This document shows, piece by piece, positions 21,641 through 32,934 of a stretch of DNA of 64,000 bases (its first letter is position 1; the number at the start of each line of letters is the position of its first letter). The notes under the pieces were generated by a model. It worked only from the letters and a program-made list of their open reading frames with translations. It searched no databases and was not told the DNA's origin. The translations under genes were made by a program, and so were the position numbers. The stretch is taken from NCBI GenBank assembly GCA_940337035.1, contig CALNHX010003601.1, forward strand, positions 1 to 64,000, read 5' to 3'. Source of the DNA: Agriotes lineatus (taxonomy: Eukaryota > Arthropoda > Insecta > Coleoptera > Elateridae).

Positions 21641-23085
21641 TTATTATGTTCGCTTACGACTGGGTTATAACGAACGCTGTAACGACATGATCCAGATCGA
21701 TGTAAAGTGTTCACTCTATATCTGTGTGGTCCACAATATGCCTATTTTAGTCGACGATTAGCACATCAGCTATGTGCAAAATAATTATTGTTATCTATGC
21801 AGTTTGTTTTTTAAAATTTGCAAATTGATCTAATATGTAGTACTAGGTGTGTCCTTTTACTGTCTCGGTATTTTAGCAACGTTAAGATATTTTTTTAGTT
21901 TTATTATTTTCTGACCACACTTGCGAATCAAGTACCGTGCAAACCCCGTTACAGATTTTTAGGATATGTATTATGTAGAACTAAACTCTTCAAAGATAAG
22001 AAAGATAGTTAAACATGGAAAACAGTATTTTTGTAATATGTGTACATATGGAATGAAAATAGTACGGTCAATATGTTTCAATTTTATGATCTTTCATTGA
22101 TAAGCAATTGTTTTTAGATGGAATAGCGATATTGTGTTTTTATAACAGGGGAAGACCGAAGTCGTAATTGTATATTTAGCTTTAGGATTTCCAAATATGT
22201 GTTCTATAGTTTCCCGAAAAAAATTAGTTTGACAATGTAGGTAATGTTTTATAGATCAAGTAGACCGAAACTGGAAAACACGACCAATTCTAAGTGTCCT
22301 CATTAGCCTTTTTGACCTCGATGAAACATCTGCTGTTTGGAAATAGATTTGTTCTAAATATAAAGAGACATCGTGTGGCGGATTTGAGCAAGTGTGGTGC
22401 CGCCTTCAAATATTTATTCAATAACATATCTTTCAGATTGTCTAAAGTTGGATTAACTAAAGCACTTAACTATGTTGACTAAAACCAGAATGTAGTTAAT
22501 AGCTGCCATATCAGTACTTTTTCGAATATAAATAGATAAAGAAACAACCTCAACTTTAAACTTGACTAGATAAACACTTGCACAAATAGCTAACAGATTT
22601 TATATAACAAGCCAATTTACTATGAACGTAAAATTTTGATAAATAATATCCTTTAGGGAGTTGAGTTAAAATGAGTGAATATTTAAATTACATTAATAGC
22701 TAAAACGTTTTTGATGTCTCTAGTAATTTTGAATAACGAATTATATGATTTGATACCTTCATGTAAAGTATTAATCATTCTCACAAAATAATTTCTGTTG
22801 TGTATAATTATGATGTTCCAAACCAGTTCCATCTGTTTGAAGAGTAACTTTATACTACTTTAAATTATTGACAACCGCAAATTTTTAATGAAACATCTTT
22901 ACTATTGTAATCATATTTAAGTCAAAGTGAGCTTTGTGCACGTATGTAGTTCTCGCAACCCTCCTAATTTGCACCTTGACGAACTATCGTAATCGGAATA
23001 CGAGTAAATTGGAACGATTTTATAATGTAAATCAGTGGGAAGTAAATGATAAGCGTTACCAGCACCCAAGCCGTGACGAATACTA
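21641..23085. other. No gene seen
   Basis: AT-rich. The open frame 22294-22482 has no motif. A minus-strand stretch at 22830-22715 reads WNIIIIHNRNYFVRMINTL and might be a decayed LINE fragment, but too little remains to say. Confidence 0.35.
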
Positions 23086-23432
23086 CCGGGTGGCCATAAA
23101 TATCTGAGATCCCGGTAGCCATGGAATTAGCTACTTATAAATGTTGGTTAGCATTATATTTCAATTACGATAAGTATTGGTACCTATGTACTGTAATAAA
23201 AGGCAATAAGAGGAGGGGAATGTGCCCTGGATTCTGCAGTTTAGCCTACGACTGGATTATAAAAATCTCCTGTTCTAACTCCGTTACTTATTGCAATCTG
23301 AAATAATTTTTGACAGATAGGAATTTTAGTTGTGATGACATTAATGTCATTTAGTTTAGTTGGATTCATCACTTTAATAAAGCGGTGTTGATTCCAAAGG
23401 TGATGTGATATCAGATATTTATGGCCACCCGG
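23086..23432. mobile_element. Mariner-type MITE, 347 bp, TA target duplication
   Basis: The left end CCGGGTGGCCATAAATATCT and the inverse right end match over about 20 of 22 bases. TA flanks both sides (23084-23085; 23433-23434). The internal 61-residue open frame is not recognised and is probably noise. Confidence 0.8.
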
Positions 23433-23607
23433 TATAATGGCTTTTACATTTAAAAATTCATAACTTACATAAAATAAATGGAATTAGAAAATAATGTTAT
23501 CGCATTTCATTTGATAATGTACTACATTTCTACATTCAAAATCGTTTAGTAAAGTGGTATTTGGATCATAGCCACCATTACAGCTTACGTTTGACAATAC
23601 TCCAGTA

Positions 23608-24047
23608 TATTGTTGGTGGCACTATCAGTCTATGATCGCCAGCGTGGCCGAGCGGTTGGGGAGCTCAGGCTGCGGTGCCACGGTACGGGGATCAATCCCA
23701 CCTCTGGCAACTGGCGGGCGGCTCACCCAGTCTTTTTAAAATTGGGTACCAAAACCACAGTTGTGGAAGTAAGGAAAGTAAGGTAGTCGTCGAAGGCGTG
23801 ATGCTAACCACATTACCCAGTACGCCGTTAACATGTGCCAGATTGCCTGGGTTTCGGAAAGAGATATTTTGGCGACCTTGTGTCTGATGCCATATTGCGT
23901 GAGGAATGAAATGCCCTGAACTTGACTTACTGTCAGTCTATGTGATATTCGAAGTTAGCAGGTTTTACGTCAGTCTGTGTCTAAACTGATGCAAAACCTA
24001 ACCTGCTAACCTCGAATTTGACATAGAATTACAGTGCCAGCAACATA
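23608..24047. mobile_element. Palindromic MITE split by a SINE
   Basis: After removing the SINE (23635-23932), the two halves form one hairpin. The left end is TTGTTGGTGGCACTATC and the right inverse is GTTGCTGGCACTGTAATTC. Then comes TTCGA(A/G)GTTAGCAGGTT on both arms. The same family recurs complete at 55199-55353 and in part at 32110-32205. Confidence 0.75.
23635..23932 (+). mobile_element. tRNA-derived SINE with 10 bp target duplication
   Basis: The head GCCAGCGTGGCCGAGCGGTT closely resembles a Leu/Ser tRNA start. A B-box-like GGGGATCAATCCCACC follows, and CCTCTGGC could pair with the first bases as an acceptor stem (6 of 7). A 220 bp body follows, ending near CTGAACTTGACTTACTG. TCAGTCTATG flanks both sides (23625-23634; 23933-23942), a clean target-site duplication inside the arm of a palindromic MITE. 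Confidence 0.85.
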
Positions 24048-24689
24048 TTATTCATACGTTTGAATTTCCACAGCCTTTATGGACTTCTTTAATGAACATG
24101 TGTTGTAGAAGTCTTGTCCGACTTAAAAAATTTGCAATGCTGGTATCGATTCTGTAAAAAATTAAATTTCCAGATAGAAGTGATCTGTAGTAATTTATAA
24201 GTACACACTATACAACTTAATTTACTTTTTGCATTTATCTATTATTTACTTCTGAGATGCAGGCAGAATTTGTATTTTTTATATGGAACCATAGTAAACT
24301 GCACATTGTTTAAAAGCAGCTGTTTTTTTTTTCTATAATGGTATAAGGCTGTTCCAGTTACACGTGAATTTAACAAAAATATTGCATAAAAACAAGAAGT
24401 AGGAAGGTCAACGAGCGCTACCACAACAAAAACTATGTTATGATAATTATAATAGTATTTAGTTGCTATCACGTAAGCCCCAAAAAAATAGAGAATGTTA
24501 CTAGTATTCTAACAAGTAGCCTAAGTAACGGGGTTTCTAGTAAGAGTTTTCATTTTTAATTTCTCGGCATTTTTTAACTGTCAAACAAAAAGCTGTGGTT
24601 TGGTGGCAATTAGCAAGTAGAAACTATGTGATTTAAGAAAATGTAGCGATATGCGCTAAAACGGCGCATATAAATAGTGAAAATTTACT
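24048..24689. other. No gene seen
   Basis: AT-rich. The 76-residue minus-strand frame at 24242-24472 lacks motifs. Confidence 0.45.
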
Positions 24690-25590
24690 ACAAACAAGGG
24701 GAACATTTCGCGAAGACGTGTTATTTCCCGAGACAGATGCATCGATAATTGATTATTATTCGCCACCTAGATTGTGCAAGCTGACGCCTCTTAACTTTCT
24801 CTTTTGGGGCTACGTGGAGGACAAAGTCTACGCTAATAACTAGAGTCTGTCAAAATATTCCCGTACTTTTTGAAATTTAGCATAGCAAAATGGTATTTAT
24901 TTTTTCAAAATATGGCATATAAAATGGCATTTATTTCAAAATAAAGCATAAAAAATGGTAAGTATTTATTTCAAAAAGTTGAAATTTTAGAAAAAATTTC
25001 ATTTCACCAGTAATATTAAAAATTCCACAACACAAATACAAAAGACAAAGTAATCTGATAAAAACGACGGGCACAAGGCAAATAAGTGGAACGTAGGTAT
25101 CCGAGGTGCATTGAAGGGAAGGGGGAGAGCGCGGGGTTGTTGTTGACGAGTGGAGGTAACGGGATACTTACCTGAGCGTTGAGGCGCGCAACGAGCGGTC
25201 ACCCCCGCCACGGGTCATCGACCTTAGTACTTGGCACTTACCAAAACTTCTGCATGTCTATTTTGAAATTTATAAGCCCTTTTGTTGTGAATTAGCCACA
25301 TAATATTGATTTTGATTGAAATACAGCATTAAAATATGGCATTTATTCAAAATATAGCATTTATCACGAAAAAGAGCATTTTATAGCATTTATGGCACCA
25401 GCAAATGTGGTTCATTCCACTCCTTACTACGTGAAACGCCTAAATATGAAATCTGGACCTAAAGGCGCCTACAGTAAGAAACATGGCAAAATGGCATTTG
25501 ACGGACTCTACTAATAATCCACAAACATTTCAAGCCGTCAGGGACAATGTTCGAACTGTTCGCGTAATATGAGGGTATCAGGGTAACACC
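24690..25590 (+). pseudogene. IS630-type transposase C-terminal fragment, split by insertion
   Basis: 24690-24840 reads as RVISR-like then LTPLNFLFWGYVEDKVYANN, the region around the last catalytic residue. 25511-25590 continues NNPQTFQAVRDNVRTVRV. Together these are the usual C-terminal run of insect IS630-type transposases. The reading is interrupted exactly after YANN by the 670 bp element 24841-25510. No upstream catalytic part is seen. Confidence 0.75.
24841..25510. mobile_element. hAT-type MITE, 670 bp, 8 bp target duplication
   Basis: The ends TAGAGTCTGTCAAA and the inverse of TAGAGTCCGTCAAA differ at one base. The flanks CTAATAAC (24833-24840) and CTAATAAT (25511-25518) form an 8 bp duplication with one mismatch. 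Both ends carry several subterminal copies of AAATGGCATTTATT or close variants, as hAT transposases often recognise. The GC-richer middle contains a 70-residue minus-strand open frame (25211-24999) of unknown meaning. Confidence 0.8.
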
Positions 25591-25729
25591 CATAATTTCT
25601 GCAAACTAATAGATCAAGTGCACCAATGAAATCAAAATTGACATTAAACAAATATTTGTTGTTTTTTAGTTCGACAGTTCAAATCTAGTTTTGATAATTG
25701 TAACAGTTATTATAAAAGGTATTGTGCAG

Positions 25730-26600
25730 CAAAAATTAATTTAACGAGAGAAAATGTTGGAGTAATGATTGCCTATGACTTTAAAAGTTCCCTATCTCCG
25801 AAAGCAAGTGTTGGGCGACTTCGTGCTACATTTGGTGACCTAGCGCCTTCGCAGAGGACTGTTTATAAGCTGGTTCGACGAATTTAAATTTTAGCGAGTT
25901 TCACTCATAGACGATTTTCGCCAAGGTAGACCAATTTTAGCAGTTACCGAAACAAACATAGACGCCGTGCGAAGAATGATTCAAGAGGACAATCGAGTTA
26001 GATATAAAATTTGAGGAGCACCTTGGGCATTGGCATGACTGCAATAAATAAGATTTTGCGTAATCATTTGACTGTAAGAAAAGTCTGTTGTCGGTGTGGA
26101 TATCACACAGTTTTGCATAAGCACAAAAACAATAGCATGTGGAATGGTGTAAGAAAACTCTTAAGAAATATGATGAAGGTAGGTCTAAAGCAGTTTACAA
26201 CATCATGAATGGCGAAAACAATGGGTGTTTCCAAAGATCCTAATCCAGTTCAAGTGAAGCGATCTCGAAGTGTTAGTAAGAAAATGATTGCTTGCTTCTT
26301 TTCAAAATCAGGACTTATCACAACTCTCGTGCTTGCAAATAAACGTACAGTTACCGCAGAATGGTGCACAACCGTATGCCTGCCAGACGTTTGGCTACAA
26401 AACTTTTATTAATTGTAGAAATATACTGTGCTATCTTCGTAGAGTCGCAATTTTGCAAAAACGTGATACAGAACTATCTCAAAGAGATGACCATTCGTCA
26501 CAGAAATCGAAACGGCCATTTACCATTTATCGTGTTCCACATTTAATCGTAGGGTTTGTACTTTCGATTGAAATAAAAACATTGTAACTTTTTTAACGAG
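25730..26600 (+). pseudogene. mariner transposase pseudogene
   Basis: Successive frames read MIAYDFKSSLSPKASVGRLR, then a FGDLAPSQRTVYKL helix-turn-helix, ALGIGMTAI-like STLGIGMTAINKIL, a QVKRSRSVSKKMIACFFSK block and NKRTVTAEW. This is the order found in mariner-family transposases. Stops and shifts occur throughout. The catalytic D-containing block is deleted or unrecognisable, and the C-terminal D(34)D part is largely lost after 26410. Non-functional. Confidence 0.75.
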
Positions 26601-26664
26601 AGATGTTTTTTTATTAATTTCAAAAGACACCTCTTAATGTAAAACCCATCTTCATCTTCTTAGC

Positions 26665-28975
26665 CTTCCTTCATCTACCGTTGGATATAGGCCTCCCCTA
26701 CATTTTGCCAAATTGTCGTATTTGGGGCTGCTTGGTGCCATGTATTACCAGCGATTTTTTTGATGTCGTCAAGCCACCTCTTTTGTGGTCACCCGACACT
26801 TCTTTTTGTTGTTCTTGACCGCCATCTCGTAATGCGACTCACCCATTCACTTGATGCCCAGCCCAGTTCCATTTCAACCTCGCGATTCTTTGTACGACAT
26901 CGGTAACATTTGTACATCGTGTAATTTCTGTATTTCTGATTCGTTCTCTTAGGATTATACCGAGCATAGTTTTTTCCATGTCACGTTGTGTTGTTTTCAG
27001 TTTTGTAGCGCTTTTTAGCGCAACTGTCTTCGTCTCGTTACCATAGGTTATAGACCACGGGCAAAATGCAACTGTTCGATAACTTCAATCTTAAACTAAC
27101 TAATCGGCACCATCTTGTTTCTTTGAACCCAACTCAGATTTCCAAAGGCCGCCCAACTTAGTTTTAACCATCTTGTAATTTTCGCAGCTTGATTTTGGCC
27201 AAGGCCAAGGTATACATACGCGTCGACAATTACTATATTGTAGTTGTTTACATGGAATTGTCATTGTGAGTGGGATATTACCATATGATCGAAAACTTTT
27301 AACCTCTAGAGGGCTGTGGATTTTTAAAAATTTAATTTTATGTTGGCAGAGATGAGTAAAGGTACTTAACAATATAACCTATACAATTTTGACAGAATCG
27401 CTTATCTTTTACAGGATGTTTAATACTGAACACACGGTGGTGCTGTGTATGGAAAATGCAGGAAATCATTTTGAGTTGTTTTTGGATGTCTACAAATCCT
27501 AGATGTAGTGGCATATTATAATCTTGGCATTTCTCAATCAGTGTTCGTATTGTTTGCAGATGGTCGGTGGTGCCGTATCTTTTTCTGAAGCCAGCGTGCT
27601 CGACGAGTTGGTAAAAGTCAAGTTTGTTTGCCAGGCGGTTTGTTATAATTTTCGTCAATACCTTATATAAATGTGGTGGTAAGGTGATCGGTCTGTAATA
27701 TTCTACATCTGTGCCGTCTCCTCTCTTGAACAACAATATTACTTTCTCGTTTTCCAAGCTTGTTGGTATTTTTCCTTCATATAGGCACCGGTTTACAAGG
27801 AGCTGTATACATACAGCCTTGATCAAAGATTTACCACATATCTTTAACATTTCTGTAGTTATACGGTCTTCTCGAGGACATCTACTGTTTTTCATCTGGT
27901 TTAGGGCTGCATATATTTTCTCTTGTACAAATTCTGGAATTTCCTCAGAGTGGACATTTTATATGATGGGTTCTGTTTTATTTATATTCGGATTGGGCAC
28001 TTTGGATACGTGCAAGTCGGAATGAAAGTATTCGATTGCCTTCGAAATTTCAGATGTTCTTGTTACTATGTTGCCTTCTCTATTTTTCATTCGGCGACTC
28101 GGTTGTTTACTATATGACGTTTTATTTTTCAAGACCTTCATATTTTTTGTTGTTTTCGATTGTCCCTCGTATTTTTATAGTATTGTAGTCTAGCATATCA
28201 TTCCTGATTTCTCGTTTGATGGTATTGTTTATTTTTGTATTCATTGGAGTTTCTGTCTAAAGTTCTTCTGAGGTCGATCAGTTTTTGTGTTTTCCCCGTT
28301 GTTTTTTCTGTTCGTTTTGTTTTTGGTTTGACTACACACTCGTTTTACAACTGTTTGCAAATCTTTGGTGATTTCTTGGCATAGATCGTCTAAGTCTAAA
28401 CCTTTCAGTTCTAGTTCAAAGGTGGAAGTTTATTTGTGAGTTATTATAAAATCAATTTCATTTTTAGTCTCTCAATCTGGGCTGCGCCAGGTCCACTTGC
28501 CTTTGAATGGTTTTTTGAAGTAGATGTCCGTACAGAATAGTTGTTCATATTGAAGATAATCCAGTAGTTTCTTTCCTCTGCTGTTTCTAATTCCTGTACC
28601 AGATTTGCCCATTTTTTCCCGAATTATCTGTTTTATTCCCAAAGTTGGCATTAAAATCACCTACAATCAAGCAATAGTGGGTTTTTGCTGTTCGTTTAGC
28701 CGTTGTGATGTCCTCATATAGTTTTTCTATGGATTCGTCGTCTGATGTGCTGGTATGGACATAGATTTGGATGGGTTGAAGAAAGTTTCTTTGGAAGAGG
28801 ACTTGTCCTGATTTTAGGGTGCTAGACTTCTCACCTGGAACTCAGATAATCTTAGTATATCCCATTTGATATGGCCCAATTCTTCTTGCAGTTCGGCCAA
28901 ATGTTCAGTTGTTCTCATTTAATGTTATAAGTCGCTACTAGAAGCTTTTCTTTACCACATGTCAATCTCTTGCCC
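26665..28975 (-). pseudogene. RTE-like LINE (endonuclease plus reverse transcriptase), degraded
   Basis: Read on the minus strand from about 28975. An apurinic-endonuclease-like start (LLVATYN) is followed by IVGDFNA (28675-28643) and a TWRSPD block near 28475. The reverse transcriptase shows YYRPITLPPHLYKVLTKIIT and an HAGFRKRYGTTDHLQTIRTL block (27895-27340) with a shift where the catalytic FADD part should be. The C-terminal KWNWAGHQ-like region and a GRPxxRW-like region lie at 26900-26690. The order and motifs are those of insect RTE-like elements. Multiple stops show it is dead. The 5' end coincides with a C18 run. Confidence 0.8.
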
Positions 28976-28990
28976 CCCCCCCCCCCCCCC
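28973..28990. repeat. Poly-C run, 18 bases
   Basis: An uninterrupted run of C immediately upstream (minus-strand sense) of the LINE coding start. It could be real or an assembly-length artefact. Confidence 0.9.
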
Positions 28991-30303
28991 TCAGAATCCG
29001 ATGTGAAGCTGACTGATGGCTTGTCAACAGTGTGGGGTTGTGAAAGGTGAATTATACCCACCTGATTTTTTTTCTGTGATTAGCATTTGACATTAATGTT
29101 GGGGGGGATTTGGCATTACAACACCACACTTGTCGAGCGTGGAGTGCAAGATCGGGATATGGGAAGAATATTAAAGGCATGGGTAGGATTTGGGTAGAGG
29201 ACGTGATTTCCCCTAGTTATGGGAAGTAGGTGAAAAATCATGGCTCGTGTAGGCAGGGTCCTATTCCTGAAGAAAATCTGTTCTCTGCCGAGGTTACGAA
29301 GTGCTTCCCCACTACCTACCGTAAAACCCATTCGTAACTAAATATCTGCTATCTTGGTTAACGCTTTACAATAATTGTTCGAAATACATTTTTCTACATT
29401 TAAGCGACTCCATTAACATTTTCCGAACCCTAATAGCGGTAGGAGCATGTGAAATATTTTCAGCATAAAATACTTATTTTATTAAATATGCCGATTTTAA
29501 CAAATGTTGTTAAGGAAAATAGATTTTATGTTGAGTTAGGAAATGTATTTTCAGTCAATAGTAATTTACTTCTCTATGAAAAGGTGATACTTTGATAGCC
29601 CGTATTGAAAACCAATACTGAACGAAGCTACGTCGAATTCGCAATTCCGGTATGTATTAAATGATGCTCGGAGTCGAAATTAATTACTGTTGCTTGGTGT
29701 TTTGAAAACTTAATTGGATGCAGTTGTATCATATATTGGGTGTAAAATCGAGCACGTAAACAGTATAATAAAATTCAAGGATATAATCACGTTAGTGAAA
29801 TTATTAGCGCCATATAAACACCATCACAATATTGTCATGATAATGAAATGAGTTAAATGACGTCGTCCAAAAATATTTCCACCGGAAATATCACTTTCAA
29901 TAAAATCATAAAGCACGTGTTGTTTAATAATGGCGTCATTGCAGCGAAAGTTGAATTAATTGAAAATATCAGTAACATTATTTCATTTAATGATATTGTT
30001 GTGGAGTGCCCACATTTAAAAATTAATTAAATTTGTTTGTAGTCTTGAATATTTCGTCTCCATTAACTAGGGTGTAACTAAATATTTTTACAAGTAACAA
30101 ATCGTTGTAAAACGGCCCTTTTAACTTAAGTTCTCATAAGCGGTACAGTTATGTATGCGAAATTTTGCACATTGCGAATCTTTCAAGAATTATATTTTCG
30201 GGAAGGAAATACTTTCCAAATAAAGTAGCGGAATTACGTTAACGCAAAAATACATTCAGAGGGAATAAGTTTGTAGTCGAAAATTATTTTTGGGAATTAC
30301 AGG
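28991..30303. other. No gene seen
   Basis: The first 350 bp is less AT-rich and could be 5' untranslated sequence of the minus-strand LINE. The rest is AT-rich without recognisable features. Confidence 0.4.
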
Positions 30304-30594
30304 GTGTCTCTCAGTGGCGTAACTATCATATGTGCAGGGGGTGCGAAGAACCTCGGCGCCGAATCTATATAGGCGCCGCGGTAGCGGAGTTTTTAGTGAA
30401 TAGAATAGTGGTTCAAAGCGGCAACAGACTATGATACGTGAGCGCCACTGGGCTCTTTTGAGTGCATAATCTTTTCTCTTTTTGAGTAGATTAGAAGTTC
30501 CAGCTCTAGTGTGTGTTTGTGATTCTTAGATTTCATAGTGCATAGTGCATAGTAACATACTATAAATTCAAAGTTTTAAACCGCAAATTTCTGG

Positions 30595-31025
30595 CGATTG
30601 CCTCAGATACAGAGGTCATAGAGAGCGCCAAATTACTTCAAACTACGTATGAAACTGATCTCGATGACGGCTTACTAAAGCAAATTATACAATTTCGATC
30701 TTCGTACACAATTAGTATTAAATCCTGCTTATCAGTGAAGGAAGTGGGAGAAAAATGTCTGTCTAATCACACATCATTGGCTAGCTTTCCAGATTTGTAT
30801 ACAGCTTATATCCTATTTTTTACATCGCGTCACTACAGCCTCCACTGAGAGATCTTTTTCTAAATTAAAAATTATTAAAAACTTTTTGCTAAGTAGGATG
30901 AGCCAAATACGCCTAAAGAGTTTTGCATTACTGAGTATCGAAAAAGTAAGAGCCAGTACTCTTGGTTTTAATTCACTGATAGATATGTTAGCTTTAGCAA
31001 AGTCGCGCAAAAGAGAGTTTAATTA
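30595..31025 (+). pseudogene. hAT transposase C-terminal (dimerisation) region
   Basis: After a damaged start (FPDLYTAYILFFT), a frame change at about 30826 leads to TTASTERSFSKLKIIKNFLL, then SRMSQIRLKSFALLSIEK and a stop at about 31022 after SRKREFN. The ERSFSKLKLIK..R..M...RL..LALLSIE pattern is the conserved C-terminal hAT dimerisation motif. The zinc finger and catalytic DDE portions are absent from this element. Confidence 0.85.
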
Positions 31026-31149
31026 AAGTGCTATACCTACATATATACATATCTATAAAGTTTATTTTTCTTGTGAATTATTTAAATTTGTATTCCTTTT
31101 ACGTGGTTTTTGTTTTTGTATTTTCATATGTATTTTTATGTTTCATGTT

Positions 31150-31570
31150 TGATTTAATGGTAAAACCTGTTCTACTTGGGTCGGAAACGTGGACGGTTAC
31201 AGAACTGGTAAAGCAGAAATTGCAGGTGTAAGTAAATAAGTGTTTGATGGCAAGTCATTATTTCGTACAAAGATATTTGGGACCGAACAAATCAGGTGAA
31301 CATAAATATAGAAATTAGGAGAAGAAAATATGGATGGTTATGGCATACTTTGCGAAAAAATAAAACTAAAATTTGCAGAAAAGTTTTGATTGGGACCCTT
31401 AGGGATTCAGAAACAGAGGACGCCCGCGAAAAAGTGGAGGAGTACTGTAAAACAAGAGACAGGAAAGACTATAGCACAACTGAGCCAAATAGCAAAGGAA
31501 AATGACAACTGGAGAGAATATGTCCCAATAGGGAATAATGGGATTATTATTATTATTATTATTATTATTA
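31150..31570 (+). pseudogene. LINE 3' end with (ATT)n tail, inside the hAT element
   Basis: Frames read VLLGSETWTVTELVKQKLQV, then EIRRRKYGWLWHTLRKN and a basic GRPRK-like stretch, followed by TGKTIAQLSQIAKENDNWRE. These are the usual last parts of an insect LINE ORF2. A pure (ATT)n tail at 31543-31570 closes it. The target duplication is not clear. Confidence 0.7.
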
Positions 31571-31797
31571 TGTTATATTTAATAAAAGATTGAAACATCT
31601 AAATTTGTTTTATTGTGCAGTAAGTAACCTTTCATGTTAAGAAAAGAGCTTATTAATTTTCTTTTAAATTGAAAGTGTTGAATGACCAAAAATTACCCCC
31701 CCCCTCCCTCTTTTTTCTGAAACTTCTTGTCTACAGCGGCTATCATTTATTCTTGCACACCGGCGCGAAACCGTCTTGTTACGCCACTGGTGTCTCT

Positions 31798-32109
31798 AAG
31801 GTTAATGTACAAAAAATAACCACCGATTCTACTTTAGACCAGTGCAATATGGAAACTATTGTCGTTTGAAACGTGTAAGATAAATAAAATAAAATGAAAA
31901 ATGCTAGATCATTTTCCAAGTGGCTTTTACGAGTATAAGGGCAAAGCAGCAAATAATAAAAATCCTGTATGCCATTGCTACAAAAAGAAACTAGGGCAAA
32001 GTTTTTATTAAACCTCCATATAATAACACTATTACTATGTTGATTTTGCATGAGTAATGTGATATATTTCCCATTAGTTAGAGAATGTCAAAAGACACTT
32101 TGGTGTGGA
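31798..32109. other. No gene seen
   Basis: AT-rich sequence right of the hAT target duplication. No recognisable coding signal. Confidence 0.5.
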
Positions 32110-32205
32110 TTGTTGATGGCACTGTGAATCTACGTCAAATTCCAGATTATCATGATTATCTGTGTCAAATAACAAATAAAACCTAACCTGCCATATCAGA
32201 ACTGC
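32110..32205. repeat. Partial copy of the AACCTGCTAAC palindromic MITE
   Basis: GTTGATGGCACTGTGAATCT and ACGTCAAATTC match the left arm of the MITEs at 23608-24047 and 55199-55353, and AAAACCTAACCTGC matches the right arm. The middle has diverged. Confidence 0.5.
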
Positions 32206-32375
32206 CAAAAATATAAAACGAATCACAGGCGACTCTAATTATAAATTTATGTGATCTCTCGGTACTTTAGCTCACTTCCAATAAATTTGTCACTTTGACT
32301 TTTCACAGCTGTCTATATCAAATGTGTGTTTTTTGGTATTTATTGAGTTGTTAGAAAATTTTTTCATTTCACTCT

Positions 32376-32475
32376 TGTGGAATGCATATCGGAAACTCAA
32401 GAAAATTAACCACTCTGCCCTACGGGCGTCTTAGTTGAACTTTTTTCTATCGTGCCTAATATGCTACATTCCACA
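32376..32475. repeat. Hairpin repeat
   Basis: TGTGGAATGCATAT pairs with the inverse of TGTGGAATGTAGCATAT. The loop contains CTGCCCTACGGGCGTC. Same arm-plus-GC-loop design as other hairpins here. Confidence 0.5.
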
Positions 32476-32934
32476 CTTCTACAATAAATAACTGTTACCT
32501 GTGTGAATTTGAATTTTGAATTGGCAACTCAGGTGGGAATAAATTTAAGATTGTCAAAACGTCACTGTAAATCATACCTCGAGTAAGTTTGGTTTGAAAA
32601 GCTAGGATTATATCTTGCTTTCAAACGGAATAACTATTTGACCAATTGCACATTTAGCAAGTTATATAATTGTTTTACAGTTATTGTAGTATTAAAATTT
32701 TGATATAACTCGGAAGCAGCCTCATGTGTGCGAGGGCGTGGCTGGCGTAAAAAATGACGGTTTATTACCATTCACCCAATTAGCTGAGCGGTAGGGGTGT
32801 TGACAAAGAGTATTCGAGGCGGGCCTCTAGTTAAAGTATAGCGATTGGTTACGTTCAGTTGTTTTTATTCTAAGTTTAAGATTACTATTTAGATATTATT
32901 TACAAAATTAATTGGAATAAAGAATAAGAATAAT
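32476..32934. other. No gene seen
   Basis: AT-rich, apart from GAGGGCGTGGCTGGCG near 32725, a phrase that recurs inverted just after the Penelope-like element at about 35135-35155. Confidence 0.4.

Larger units (their letters stand above)
30312..31789 (+). mobile_element. hAT element, 1,478 bp, 8 bp target duplication
   Basis: The ends CAGTGGCGTAAC and the inverse of CAGTGGCGTAAC are identical over 12 bases. GTGTCTCT flanks both sides (30304-30311; 31790-31797). The interior keeps the C-terminal part of a hAT transposase and a LINE fragment that seems to have inserted or been captured. It is too short and broken to be autonomous. Confidence 0.9.

Noticed and set aside
23638..23710. Functional Leu/Ser tRNA gene
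   Set aside because: The head pairs fairly well, but it is followed by a SINE body and the whole is bounded by a target duplication.
24999..25211. 70-codon minus-strand frame in the hAT-type MITE
   Set aside because: It has a GTAAGT-like site inside and no motif; may be a relic of the parent element's 5' region but cannot be supported as a gene.
27711..28117. Plus-strand frames of 104 and 64 codons
   Set aside because: Shadows of the minus-strand RTE-like LINE.
28973..28990. Poly-C tract as a regulatory element
   Set aside because: Simple homopolymer next to a dead LINE; length could be an assembly artefact.
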